Below, piece after piece: positions 17,061-26,341 of a stretch of 64,000 nt of DNA (the stretch's first letter is position 1; every line of letters starts with the position of its first letter). The notes below the pieces were generated by a model. The model saw nothing but the letters and a program-made list of their open reading frames with translations. It searched no databases and was not told the DNA's origin. This DNA is from RUG11551 sp045586185 (lineage in GTDB: Bacteria; Planctomycetota; Planctomycetia; Pirellulales; Thermoguttaceae): contig JAZMZV010000246.1 in NCBI GenBank assembly GCA_045586185.1, forward strand, positions 1 through 64,000, read 5' to 3'. Position numbers and translations under genes: made by a program.

Positions 17061-17093
17061 AATTGCTAATTGACAATTGCTAATTGCAAATTA
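17061..17093. repeat. heptamer repeat (TAATTGC units)
   Basis: Units of AATTGCT/AATTGAC/AATTGCA reach into the stop codon (TAA) of the leftward FAD oxidoreductase gene. Confidence 0.75.
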
Positions 17094-18461
17094 TCCCAAG
17101 TACGCCTTTTGCGTTCGGAGCAGATCGCGGACGGCGGGGATGTCAACGTTGCGAATGTAGTCGACGTTGGTTTTGACCGCAACGGCGGCGGCGCATCCGG
17201 CGGCGTGTCCGCTGACCCAGCAGGTCGGAATGACGCGGATGTCGTCTGACATGCGGTGTTCGCCGGAAAGGCTTCGTCCAGCAGTGATAATATTCTCGAC
17301 GTTCTGCGGCAGCATCGCGCCAAAGGGAATCTGCCATCGCTGATGGTTGGCGTTCCAGGAACCGGAATAGGCGAGGAAGTCGTCAAAATGTTGATTTGTT
17401 TCCATGCCGTGGTAAGTTACGGTTTCGACGCCGTCGATAACGCGAGTGATTCTCACGCCCATCTGAGGAGCGGTTTGAGCCAAAAAGACGTTGTCCGTTC
17501 CCGGCTGTTTTTTGAGGTTGAGGTAATTCTGCCAGATGTGCTTTCGGTGCGCCAGTTCCAGACGAGTCAGCTCTTTGACGTCAACGCCGTTGGACTGCGG
17601 TCCGGACATGTTGACCCAGTTCAGACCGGGAACGGGCGTAACGCTGCCTAAGCCTCGCAGGGGCGGCTGACCCTGCCGTTTGCTGTTGTCAATTTGATTC
17701 AAACCGCCCAGAGTATGAACCAGTCCGGCGGCGAATTTTCTAACCTGATGTTTCGCTCCGGCGGCTGCGAAAATGTCGCCGTCTCCGGTCGTGTCGATAA
17801 CCTGTTTAGCAAGAATCGCCTGCGGTCCGGACTTGCATTCAAAGATCGCGCCTTTGCAGACGTTGCCGGACATAATCGCGTCCGTCGCCCAGGAATGAAG
17901 CAGAATCTCGACGTTCGCTTCTGTCAGCATTTCCTGTAACAGATACTTGTACGCTTCCGCGTCGATGGTGGGATTGACGCCGTGCCTGCGGTTGACGATT
18001 CCCAACGGCATCGCTTCCAGACGCTGCATGTATTCCTCGCCAATTCCCTGACAGCAGGAGAACGGCTGCTCTCCTTTGCTTTGCCGCGCCCAATGTCCCA
18101 AAATAACCAGAACCAGCCCGCCTGTCGCCAAACCGCCGAAATGGTTGTAACGTTCTACAAGCGTTACTTTGACGCCCGCTCTTGCCGCGGCAATTGCAGC
18201 TGTACAGCCCGCCGGGCCGGCGCCGACGACCAGAACGTCGGTTTCGCTGATAGTTGGAATCGTTCTCGCCGGTCGGACGACAGCGCCGTTTTCAACGCGG
18301 CACGGATTGACCTCGTCTGCGACCTCGACGAAATTCAGTTTCCCTCCCAAAGAGGACTCGTCCGCCTTGGCGCTTTGAGGGGATAAAAACATGCCAGCTG
18401 CCGCGCCTGCGGCTGTCGTCAGCGTGGACTTAAGCAAATCTCTGCGGGAAATGGAAGTCAT
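17091..18461 (-). CDS. Tat-exported FAD-dependent oxidoreductase
   Basis: 456 residues. A twin-arginine signal (SRRDLLKST, then an Ala-rich stretch ending near residue 32) indicates folded export. The FAD-binding Rossmann motif VVGAGPAGCTAAIAAARAG is followed by the ERYNHFGGLATGG segment typical of the FAD_oxidored (PF12831) family, and a C-terminal NIITAGRSLSGEHRMSDDIRVIPTC block, also family-typical. Members act on diverse, mostly unknown substrates and are abundant in planctomycetes next to sulfatases and glycosidases. No partner is adjacent. The substrate cannot be told from the sequence. Confidence 0.88.
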   Translation of the reverse strand: MTSISRRDLLKSTLTTAAGAAAGMFLSPQSAKADESSLGGKLNFVEVADEVNPCRVENGAVVRPARTIPTISETDVLVVGAGPAGCTAAIAAARAGVKVTLVERYNHFGGLATGGLVLVILGHWARQSKGEQPFSCCQGIGEEYMQRLEAMPLGIVNRRHGVNPTIDAEAYKYLLQEMLTEANVEILLHSWATDAIMSGNVCKGAIFECKSGPQAILAKQVIDTTGDGDIFAAAGAKHQVRKFAAGLVHTLGGLNQIDNSKRQGQPPLRGLGSVTPVPGLNWVNMSGPQSNGVDVKELTRLELAHRKHIWQNYLNLKKQPGTDNVFLAQTAPQMGVRITRVIDGVETVTYHGMETNQHFDDFLAYSGSWNANHQRWQIPFGAMLPQNVENIITAGRSLSGEHRMSDDIRVIPTCWVSGHAAGCAAAVAVKTNVDYIRNVDIPAVRDLLRTQKAYLG

Positions 18462-18738
18462 GATAACGGAATATGAGTAAAGGGTTATGAAATAACTAAA
18501 CCTGCGAATTTCGCAAACGTACTATAAATATAATTTCTCTTTGAGGCGATGTCAAGCGGTTGAGGGGATTATTTGAAAAATTTTCGTAAAAGAGGGAATA
18601 TGGAGTGCGACGGCTTGACGTCGCTTTCGTATAATGCGGACTTCGTCCGCCTTGAAAAAACTTTCGGTCGCCAGCAAGCTGGCTCCCTTTTAGGGAAGTT
18701 TTTTCAAGGATGGGAAAAGAGGGTATTCGAAATAATAT
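18462..18738. repeat. intergenic region with dispersed inverted repeats
   Basis: No gene seen. GGAGTGCGACGGCTTGACG (18603) also occurs as GGAGTGCGGCGGCTTGACG at 27596 and in reverse at 27728-27750. GCGGACTTCGTCCGC forms a hairpin near 18637, and GCCAGCAAGCTGGC another near 18672. Confidence 0.6.
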
Positions 18739-18776
18739 GAGGGGAAAACCTTTTTTGAAAAAAAGGTTCTTCCCCT
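18739..18776 (-). terminator. terminator-like hairpin after the giant gene
   Basis: GAGGGGAAAACCTTTTTT pairs with the AAAAAGGTTCTTCCCCTC that follows, leaving a very short loop. It lies 37 bp past the stop of the leftward 1340-residue gene. Confidence 0.6.
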
Positions 18777-18812
18777 CAAACTCCCCTTTCCAAAAAACTT
18801 TAGTAAGGGGCG

Positions 18813-21800
18813 TTAATTCGCAATATTTTTCAATATGACCCGGAATCCGACGTCGTAGACCGGCTGGTTTTTCGGGTACGGGATTCGGGAATCGAACGCG
18901 CTCTCAGACGGACGGGAGTTAAACGAGCCGCCAGCCGCCAAAGCCGCGTCGCCGTCGCAGTTGAGCCATTCCGCCGCGTTGCCGTGAACGTCGTAAAGAC
19001 CCCAGGCGTTGGGCTTGTACGTTGCAACGTTAGCCGTCGCGCGAACGGAATCGTTAAACCGCTCGTCTGCCGGACGCCAGGGTTCAACCGCGTCTGACGG
19101 CAGACTCCACGGAGCGAACGTCGGCATGACGTAATTCGTTACGTCCGACAGGTTGGCAAAGGAACTGAAATCGTCGTCAATTTTACCGTAGTAAAATTTC
19201 GGATTAGTCGAACCCGCTCTGGCGGCATACGTCCACTGCACGTCCGTCGGGAGAGAGCAGTCAGTGCCGTCTTTTCCCAGTTGCTGAGAAAGCCACTGAC
19301 AAAACTGTTCCGCCTCCTGACACGATACGCGAACGACCGGCTGATCGGGACCGTCAGTCTGAAAACCGCGGTCAAGCAGGCTGAATACAAGGAAATCTCC
19401 AAACTCGTATCGGCTGTCGTGTTTCGGGTCAAAGGCGTGGAATTGAGCGTTGGTTATTTCCGTTTTGCTAATCCAGAACCCGCCTGTCGGCTGACCGTTG
19501 AGAGTCCCTTTAGGTACATAGACGAATTCGATTGTCTCGCCGTTGGGCAGCGTTACCGTTTTGATTTTCTGACTGTCAAACGGTTCCTGAATCGCAATCG
19601 TCGGCGCGGAGTTTCGATTGGAATTGCGCGCTTTGAGTCCAGCGTCGATTTTGTCTTTTGGAGGAAGAACAGGCTTAACGGCTCCAGGAACGTACGGATT
19701 GAAAATTCCCTCCTGATCTTGAACCAGGTCGCTGTACATTTCCCGAAGTTCTTCTCTCAACTGCGCCTGACGGTCAGTTCGCTGATGACCGCTGACTTCA
19801 ATCCACGTCCCGTGGAAAGGCGTATTCATATCGACCCAGGTCGTCAAAACGTCCCAATCTTGAGGGGAAAGCATATCTGTTACGCCGTAATGCCCGGCGG
19901 AGTCGTTTCTCAACGTCTGGAACAGACGCGTTGTTGAAACGTGAAACTCCCGGGGCGAAAGCAGATGAGCGTCCGACTCTATCGTATGCCCGCGGACGAA
20001 TCGACGTAAATTCATATACGACTTTGAAAATCGCCCGCCGTTGTTGTACATGGCGTTTCCTGCTACGAGAGGGATGTCGTCCGTATTCTCCAGAGAGAAC
20101 GTTTCCGGAACCACCGCTAAAACGGGGTTGGTTTTATCGCGGTTGTCCGTGTGACATCCAACGCAGTATTTATCCAGAACGGGCTGGACTTCCCGCCGGA
20201 ACGAGAAGCCGCGATCCGGTCCATAAAACGACGTGATTTTAGATGCTGGACGGTTCCCGGCAATCGTCCTTTGTCGAACGGGAGCGAGGTTGTTGTTTTG
20301 ATGGCACCCGACGCACGACACGACTTCGCCCGGCATGGCGGTGAACCACGACCGCATGAGTTGTAACGCCGCCCCGTTTTCGTCCAGCGGCTGAAGCGCT
20401 ATGGGCGTGTTGGCGGGAACGGTAAAATGCGCTGATCCGTCCTCTTCCACCGGAACGGTTCCCAAAACCGAGCGAACGTCCCACGGACCGTCCAGCCCAA
20501 CGCGGTCGTACTGCCCTCCCATGCCGTGATACGAATAATTATAGGTGAATACTCTCAGCTGCTTGACTTCCCCGCGGCGAATTCCTTTCAGCCCCGGACC
20601 CGTATAGATGTCAGCCAGAAACACGGTCGCCGTCTTGCTTTCCGGATTGGTTCTGTCGACAATAGCCGGCGGAATCGGGGTCTTTTGCAGCGGAATGGGT
20701 TCTAAAATCGCGTAGCCGGGCTGTTCGTAGAGCAAAACGAAGTTGTCGAAAACGTCAACCAGATAGACGCCCCATTTTGACAACGGCGACGGCTTGCACG
20801 ATACAATAACGTATTTATCCGACAACGGCGATGGGTGCAGAAACTTCGGCCAGGACGCGCCGGTCAAACCGTCTTTGATAATCGGTTCCACCTTTTTCCC
20901 TCGCTGACCGATTTTCTGAACTGCGCCGTCCGCCTCAAAATCGCTTATCGACGTATCGAACAGAACCAGCTCCCCGGAGCGGTTGACGTCGTGATGTCCA
21001 ACGACAATCGCGTAGAATCGGTTAGCGTTTCCCGGCGTCGGCTTGGCGTTAAACATGCTGTTGGGCCAGTACGAGTTGCTCCCGTAATAGCTGACCTGGT
21101 TTGTCCCGTCCGGATTCATGGTAAACATAAGCCGATAAAACGCGTGCGGGGTGTCGGTGTATTCCCAGCGCAGATACATAATCCGCCCGTTGGGCATGAC
21201 AGTCGGGTTCCAGTTGTGTTCCTGATCAAAGGTCAGCTGACGAACCCGCCCGTCTTGATAGCGAACGTACGTATTTGTAACATGAGACGACCCACGAACG
21301 CACGGAACGCCAATCATCGGCGCGGTTGACGTAAAGATGATTCTCCCGTCGGGAAGATAGCAGGCGTCGTAATTGTCAACGTCTGAATGGTCAATCGTCT
21401 GGATTTTTCGAGCTTCCACGGTTCCCTGTCCGGAAAGCGCATCGTCTGTCAACGGGATTTCAAACAGCTGCCAGCGATCGTTCCCTCCGTCTTTGAGCAA
21501 GTGCGGTTTGGAGAACATCAAGCGGTCAGCGTTGAAATGCAAGTCGAGTTCGCCCACGTATTCATTGCTCTGTGGGCGATAAACCGTTTTAACGTCTTCC
21601 GGCTTGGGGACGGCTTGCGGGGAAAGCGGAATGGAGACGATGTCGTTATCGTATCCAGTGTGACGGAGGCTGGAATTGCTCGCCCAGTTGGATGGCAGCC
21701 CCAAATTCCCGGCAGTGCGTCGAATCGCCAGAATGGACTTGACGTTTTTCAATAGCGGGTTTTCCAGCAGAGCCTGACGTTTCAGCGCGTCCAGACGCTC

Positions 21801-22835
21801 AAACAGCACGTCCGGCGCGACCGTTGCAGCGTCCTTTTCCAATGCCGCCAGTTGGTCAAGATACTTCTGACCGTTGACGTAATCCTGCGGGTGCGAAGCC
21901 GCACGGGCAGAAGGACAAGGTTTTGCCTCCGAAAAAGCCGGTTTTGGCGCTACCCACTTCCAATCAGGAACCGACCTTGTCGGGAACGATTCCATCAAGT
22001 CGTTAATCGCCAGTTTGAGCGATTCGACTTCATGTTCAAAGTCGCGTTCCATAGCCGCAATTTGACGTTCGTTTAACGTCGCGTTGGGATTGTACGGCGT
22101 CAATTCAATCCACGTTGACGGCGTTTGAAGATAGTTCAAAACGTTTGACGTGAATTTCGTCAAATTGTCGTAAAAGGCGTTGTTTTTATCGGAATAACAC
22201 GTCAAACGCCAGCCGGATGTAATAATTCTGCCCTTCCCCAGCGAGTATTCCCAAATCGGCTTTTCGTCGCCAAAGGCGGACGCCGCCAACAGCGTCCCGC
22301 CCCGGGGCTGAATCGCGTGGAAGTCTGAAAAAGCAGAATAGCCGCCGTCGGAAAAATAGATCGCCGCCCGATTCTGACCCTGCTCGTTCCCACGCTTCAG
22401 CCCGTTAAAAACAGGCGACTGTGCGCCATTTTTAATTATAAATGGAATCGCCGCGCCCGGGTTCCGGTCGTGATTTCCCGCCAGCTGACGAGGCGTAACG
22501 GTTTCCAAACCAAACTGATTCAATATCCGCCACGACGCCCCGGTCAGAAAAAGCCCGCCGCCCTGTTCGACAAATGCTTTGATCTTCGCCGCGTCCGCGT
22601 CAGAGACAGCGTACTTCTCGCTATCGCCCAGGTGAATCCATAAAACGGACGTCTCCGACAGACGATCTGCCGTTACTTCCAGAAAATCCGGGAACAGAGT
22701 TTTCCCCAACGCCAAGGCGGACTCGTACTCTGCGCCCGTTACAGACGGCTTGAGAATCGCCGGGCTTTTCGCCCAGACGTCAGCCGAAATCAGGACGCTA
22801 ACAACAACTGTAATCAACAGGAACGTTCTTTTCAT
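18813..22835 (-). CDS. giant secreted protein: propeller, two CxxCH sites, SUMF1-like domain
   Basis: 1340 residues. I start it at MKRTFLLITVV (22835), a clean signal peptide; a TTG further up lies in the promoter. In order: a ThuA/DUF4159-like flavodoxin-fold region (about 25-250), a helical linker, a beta-propeller like the middle domain of hydrazine synthase alpha (about 400-830, with DGRIIFTSTAP, GVYLVDVFDN), CVGCH at 841 and CVGCH at 891 as in planctomycete cytochrome-type 'HzsA-like' proteins, and a formylglycine-generating-enzyme-like domain (about 1090-1338). That last domain lacks the Cys of the RGGSW...C motif (AAGGSF followed by SAFDSR), so it is probably not an active sulfatase activator. 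It is an extracytoplasmic electron-transfer or binding protein of unknown substrate; real hydrazine synthesis is not implied. Confidence 0.8.
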   Translation of the reverse strand: MKRTFLLITVVVSVLISADVWAKSPAILKPSVTGAEYESALALGKTLFPDFLEVTADRLSETSVLWIHLGDSEKYAVSDADAAKIKAFVEQGGGLFLTGASWRILNQFGLETVTPRQLAGNHDRNPGAAIPFIIKNGAQSPVFNGLKRGNEQGQNRAAIYFSDGGYSAFSDFHAIQPRGGTLLAASAFGDEKPIWEYSLGKGRIITSGWRLTCYSDKNNAFYDNLTKFTSNVLNYLQTPSTWIELTPYNPNATLNERQIAAMERDFEHEVESLKLAINDLMESFPTRSVPDWKWVAPKPAFSEAKPCPSARAASHPQDYVNGQKYLDQLAALEKDAATVAPDVLFERLDALKRQALLENPLLKNVKSILAIRRTAGNLGLPSNWASNSSLRHTGYDNDIVSIPLSPQAVPKPEDVKTVYRPQSNEYVGELDLHFNADRLMFSKPHLLKDGGNDRWQLFEIPLTDDALSGQGTVEARKIQTIDHSDVDNYDACYLPDGRIIFTSTAPMIGVPCVRGSSHVTNTYVRYQDGRVRQLTFDQEHNWNPTVMPNGRIMYLRWEYTDTPHAFYRLMFTMNPDGTNQVSYYGSNSYWPNSMFNAKPTPGNANRFYAIVVGHHDVNRSGELVLFDTSISDFEADGAVQKIGQRGKKVEPIIKDGLTGASWPKFLHPSPLSDKYVIVSCKPSPLSKWGVYLVDVFDNFVLLYEQPGYAILEPIPLQKTPIPPAIVDRTNPESKTATVFLADIYTGPGLKGIRRGEVKQLRVFTYNYSYHGMGGQYDRVGLDGPWDVRSVLGTVPVEEDGSAHFTVPANTPIALQPLDENGAALQLMRSWFTAMPGEVVSCVGCHQNNNLAPVRQRTIAGNRPASKITSFYGPDRGFSFRREVQPVLDKYCVGCHTDNRDKTNPVLAVVPETFSLENTDDIPLVAGNAMYNNGGRFSKSYMNLRRFVRGHTIESDAHLLSPREFHVSTTRLFQTLRNDSAGHYGVTDMLSPQDWDVLTTWVDMNTPFHGTWIEVSGHQRTDRQAQLREELREMYSDLVQDQEGIFNPYVPGAVKPVLPPKDKIDAGLKARNSNRNSAPTIAIQEPFDSQKIKTVTLPNGETIEFVYVPKGTLNGQPTGGFWISKTEITNAQFHAFDPKHDSRYEFGDFLVFSLLDRGFQTDGPDQPVVRVSCQEAEQFCQWLSQQLGKDGTDCSLPTDVQWTYAARAGSTNPKFYYGKIDDDFSSFANLSDVTNYVMPTFAPWSLPSDAVEPWRPADERFNDSVRATANVATYKPNAWGLYDVHGNAAEWLNCDGDAALAAGGSFNSRPSESAFDSRIPYPKNQPVYDVGFRVILKNIAN

Positions 22836-22892
22836 TGCGGTATTGGAAAGCTGAACTTTCAGGGAATATTTATTATTCAAAATATATACGCT

Positions 22893-22921
22893 ATTATAAG
22901 ATAATAAAAAGAAAAAAACAA
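22893..22921 (-). promoter_or_regulatory. promoter of the giant secreted protein gene
   Basis: The minus strand reads TTGTTT, 17 bp, TATAAT, giving a leader of about 50 nt before the chosen ATG. This is one reason to reject the TTG at 22880 as start. Confidence 0.5.
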
Positions 22922-23180
22922 GAGGGCGGCGAGGCGCCGCATCCCTTTTTCCTTTTGGGTGCGTTCAAATCTGGGGGGCGCCAGAAAAAGGAAAGGAATT
23001 TGGAACTCTTTCGTAGCCCCCAGATTTATCTGGGGGACTAAATAAAACGCTCCTCCCCAAAACGCTTCCCTTCCCCTCCCTTCCCCGCTCCATTCGGAGC
23101 GGAGAAGGGAGGGGAATTCGTGCGTTATAATATTATTTGGCGTTGTATTTGCACCCCACACCTAAAGGTGTGGGCTACGT
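22922..23180. repeat. palindromic intergenic repeats (GTAGCCC hairpins)
   Basis: Two perfect palindromes point at each other: GTAG followed by CCCCCAGAT/ATCTGGGGG (23017-23036) and CCCACACCT/AGGTGTGGG followed by CTAC (23155-23174). A third inverted repeat (CCCTCCCTTCCCCGCTCC / GGAGCGGAGAAGGGAGGGG) lies at about 23076-23115. They resemble REP-type extragenic palindromes. No gene seen. Confidence 0.65.
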
Positions 23181-23255
23181 TTTAGATACCCATCTCACCT
23201 ATTTTCGCAACTCAAAATTTATCGCACCCTCCCTTTTCAAAAAATCTCTCATCTC

Positions 23256-23283
23256 TTGACTTTTATCTCACATTCTATACAAT
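23256..23283 (+). promoter_or_regulatory. promoter of ankyrin paralogue 2
   Basis: TTGACT, 16 bp, TACAAT, 34 bp upstream of the start codon. Spacer TTTATCTCACATTCTA matches the promoter of paralogue 1 (6282-6309). AAAGGAACG before the ATG serves as ribosome site in both genes. Confidence 0.75.
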
Positions 23284-23317
23284 TAGATTTATACCCTATT
23301 TTCAAAGGAACGCCGAA

Positions 23318-24913
23318 ATGCTAAACGGAAAGAGTTTGACTTTTGTTTTTATACTGACGCTGATTGCATCCATAACCCTCAACGCGGCTGAGAATGCGTC
23401 GTCGAAAAAAAGCGTTGATGACGCTCAACAGCGCTTTGGCAAACCGGCAGTAAATCGTTTTGAACAGATGATTCAGTCCGGCAATTTCGATTTAACTCCG
23501 CAAGGGTATAACGAATTTACCGTTCTGCATTATGCTGTGTTTATGGACAATTTGGATCTCGCCAAACAATTGGTCGAAAAGGGCGCAGACGTCAGCGCTA
23601 AAAACAGGCACAATATAGAGCCCTTATTCTTTGCTGCTGATAATGACAATTTGGAAATGGTAAAACTGCTTGTTGAGAATGGAGTAGACGTCAACAATCG
23701 AGACTATAACGGCGGCAATCCAGCGCTGCTCGTTGCAGCGTTAAAAGGCAATTGGGAAATGTTTCAATATCTTGTTGAAAACGGCGCCGATATATTCATC
23801 AAAAATTCGCATGGCTGTTCTACTATACACGCAGCCGCGGAAGGCGGCAATTTGGAAATTGTTAAATGGCTCATCGAGAACGGATTGGACGTCAACACAA
23901 AAGTGGCATGTGAATGTACATGTCTGCATCATGCAGCTAAAAGCGGCAATATCGAATTGATTAAATGGTTCATTGATAAAGGATTGGACATAAACGCCAA
24001 AGATATCGAAGAACGCACCGTTTTACATTATGCCGCTGAAGGAGGCAGCGTGGAAGCGGTTCAGTGGCTTGTCGAACAGGGATTAGACATTAATGCCGTA
24101 ATTGCTAATCCGAATCGTCGGACTCGTTACATCGGCGGAAACCTTCATATAGATCTTGATAACGATGGGGTCGATTTATTATCCATCGCGGCGCTGACTG
24201 GCAATTTGAAACTGGTTCAATGGCTGGTTGAGCAAGGAATGGACGCCGTCGTCGACAATGATATTTTAAGACCGGCGGTTAAAAGCGGCAATATTGAACT
24301 CGTTGAATGGCTTGTCGAACAAGGCGCCAATATAAATCAAAACAAAAATCTGTTATTCTATGCAGCTCTAAATGGCAATTTGAAGCTGGTTCAGTACCTT
24401 GTAAAGCAGGGCGCTGACATTAAAAAATCAAATAATGTTTTACAAGGGGCGGCATGCAGCGGCAATATGGAACTGATTCAATGGCTTATTGAACAGGGCG
24501 CTGATGACAACAGCAATGAGGATTCATCAATTTTGGCATACGCTATCGACAGTCACGATGTCAACGTATTGCGTTTTTTTGTTGAAGAGAAAAAAATAAA
24601 CGTTAATGCGTCTATCTCTTCTGCTCGTTACCGTTCACCTTTAGAACATGCTGTAAATACTGACGATTTTGAAATGGTGAAATTTCTTGTTGAACATGGA
24701 GCTGACGCCAATCCAAACAGATGGTCTCGTATAATTCCATATTGGTATTACTTACATCAACAGGGTCATAACCCTGAGACCGTCAACTACCTTCGAGAAC
24801 ATGACAATACGCTGATAATTTGGAGCGGCGTTTTATCGCTGATAGTTATATCAATTACTTCATATATAATTTATAGAAATCTTCGATCTAAAAAACCCGT
24901 CGAGACGGAGTAA
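23318..24913 (+). CDS. secreted, membrane-anchored ankyrin-repeat protein (paralogue 2)
   Basis: 531 residues with the same plan as paralogue 1: signal peptide (1-24), the conserved 'DAQQRFGKPAVNRFEQMIQSG' type linker, about eleven ankyrin repeats, and a C-terminal membrane segment (TLIIWSGVLSLIVISITSY) with basic tail. Signal peptide and tail are nearly identical to paralogue 1, while the repeats differ in number and order; for example the RYIGGNLHIDLDNDGVD insertion near residue 270. That pattern suggests recent duplication with repeat shuffling. It is encoded on the opposite strand to paralogue 1. Confidence 0.85.
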   Translation: MLNGKSLTFVFILTLIASITLNAAENASSKKSVDDAQQRFGKPAVNRFEQMIQSGNFDLTPQGYNEFTVLHYAVFMDNLDLAKQLVEKGADVSAKNRHNIEPLFFAADNDNLEMVKLLVENGVDVNNRDYNGGNPALLVAALKGNWEMFQYLVENGADIFIKNSHGCSTIHAAAEGGNLEIVKWLIENGLDVNTKVACECTCLHHAAKSGNIELIKWFIDKGLDINAKDIEERTVLHYAAEGGSVEAVQWLVEQGLDINAVIANPNRRTRYIGGNLHIDLDNDGVDLLSIAALTGNLKLVQWLVEQGMDAVVDNDILRPAVKSGNIELVEWLVEQGANINQNKNLLFYAALNGNLKLVQYLVKQGADIKKSNNVLQGAACSGNMELIQWLIEQGADDNSNEDSSILAYAIDSHDVNVLRFFVEEKKINVNASISSARYRSPLEHAVNTDDFEMVKFLVEHGADANPNRWSRIIPYWYYLHQQGHNPETVNYLREHDNTLIIWSGVLSLIVISITSYIIYRNLRSKKPVETE

Positions 24914-25018
24914 TCGTTCTCTACAAGCGTTCAAGAATTAAAATGCGCAATTTGGAAGACGCATTTGCCAATTTCTGCGGCAAAATTCCGAAAAACTGCT
25001 CTGGTATTGCAGGGCGAT

Positions 25019-25045
25019 TTGATATATAATGCCCATTGGTATAAT
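25019..25045 (+). promoter_or_regulatory. possible aroC promoter
   Basis: TTGATA, 15 bp, TATAAT, about 85 bp before the start codon; a second TATAAT-like box (25024-25029) overlaps the -35 region. Confidence 0.45.
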
Positions 25046-25129
25046 ATATAGTGGCGAAGTGTCGAATTGCGTTTTGCGGTTTAACCCGCCCCGGCTCGCC
25101 TAACACCCTTTCCCCCCTTATCCATAACC

Positions 25130-26281
25130 ATGGCATTGACATATTTAACAGCTGGAGAATCGCATGGAAAAGGCATCCTGGCTTTGCTGGACGGTTTTCC
25201 CGCCGGACTGGAAATTGATACAGATAAAATCGACGCGCTGCTTCGTCTTCGTCAGGGCGGATACGGCCGCGGCGGACGTCAACAAATCGAAACCGATTCC
25301 GTCGACGTTCTGACCGGCGTAAAAGTCAACCGGACGCTGGGAAGCCCCGTCGCCCTTTGGGTGAAAAATCGAGACTATAAACTCCCACAAATGCCGGAAC
25401 TGGAACGTCCGCGCCCGGGTCACGGCGACCTGTCCGGATCTCGCAAATATCAAGACGGGATTCGCGCCATTCTGGAACGCTCCAGCGCTCGAGAGACGGC
25501 GGCGAAAGTCGCGGCGGGCGCTCTGGCGGAACAGCTTTTGGAGACGTGCGCCGGGATTCGCGTTCTGGCTTACGTTGTCCGAATTGGGGAAGCGGAATTG
25601 ACGCCTGACGCAGCCCTGCTCTGCGATTTTGACGCTGCAATTGAAAAGCGAAACGCCAGCCCGGTGTATTCGCTGTCTTCTCCCAAAGCTGACAAACTCG
25701 CCTGCGATTTAATCGACAAAACCCGCCAGGCGGGCGACACGATCGGCGGAATCATCGAAATTCGCGCGACCGGTTTGCTGTTTGGGCTGGGAACGCACGC
25801 TCAATGGACGGACAAGCTCGACGGTCGTCTGGCGCAAGCCGTCATGGCGGTTCAGGCGATCAAGGGCGTCGAAATCGGCTTGGGATTTCAGGCGGGATTC
25901 GTACCCGGTTCTCAGGCGCACGACGCTATCGGCTTCGACCCGAAACTGGTCGATACAAAATGCCTGGGATTCGTCCGCCCAACCAATCGCGCTGGCGGTT
26001 TGGAAGCCGGCATGACAAACTCGCAGGACATTGTCGTCCGCGCTGCAATGAAGCCGATTCCGACAATGCTCAAACCGATGGCATCTGTCAGTCTGATAAC
26101 AAAACAGCCCGAGGAGGCGACTTACGAACGTTCCGACGTCTGCGCCGTTCCCGCCGCCGCGATTGTTTTGGAATCGGTTGTCGCCATGACGCTTGCCACA
26201 GCGCTGACGGAAAAGTTCGGCTGTGACAACGTCGAGGAAATTCGGCAGAGAATTACGTTATTCAACAAATTAGCAAGATAG
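25130..26281 (+). CDS. aroC: chorismate synthase
   Basis: 383 residues. It converts 5-enolpyruvylshikimate 3-phosphate to chorismate with reduced FMN, the last step of the common aromatic pathway. Signatures: GESHGKG at residues 9-15, RRQGGYGRGGRQQIETD-like FMN-binding block (LRLRQGGYGRGGRQ), GHGDLSGSRKYQ, RSSARETAAKVAAGA, and the closing D-V-CAVPAA segment. The usual long-form length. The TAG stop is itself part of the first TAGGCAG unit of a heptamer element. The next gene follows in the same direction 60 bp later. Confidence 0.95.
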   Translation: MALTYLTAGESHGKGILALLDGFPAGLEIDTDKIDALLRLRQGGYGRGGRQQIETDSVDVLTGVKVNRTLGSPVALWVKNRDYKLPQMPELERPRPGHGDLSGSRKYQDGIRAILERSSARETAAKVAAGALAEQLLETCAGIRVLAYVVRIGEAELTPDAALLCDFDAAIEKRNASPVYSLSSPKADKLACDLIDKTRQAGDTIGGIIEIRATGLLFGLGTHAQWTDKLDGRLAQAVMAVQAIKGVEIGLGFQAGFVPGSQAHDAIGFDPKLVDTKCLGFVRPTNRAGGLEAGMTNSQDIVVRAAMKPIPTMLKPMASVSLITKQPEEATYERSDVCAVPAAAIVLESVVAMTLATALTEKFGCDNVEEIRQRITLFNKLAR

Positions 26282-26338
26282 GCAGTAGGCAATAGGCAGT
26301 AGGCAGTAGATATTACTCGCAACTCGTTACTCGCAACC
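26279..26338. repeat. paired heptamer element starting in the aroC stop codon
   Basis: TAGGCAG units (26279-26310) whose first TAG is the aroC stop, then ACTCGCA/ACTCGTT units (26316-26338) that end 4 bp before the next ATG. The core is nearly absent here. Confidence 0.85.
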
Positions 26339-26341
26339 AAC

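Noticed and set aside
18813..22835. Active formylglycine-generating enzyme and hydrazine synthase
   Set aside because: The catalytic Cys region of FGE is missing, and other hydrazine synthase subunits or an anammox context are not seen.
26279..26338. Heptamer arrays as CRISPR arrays
   Set aside because: No repeat-spacer alternation; units are 7 bp and directly tandem.
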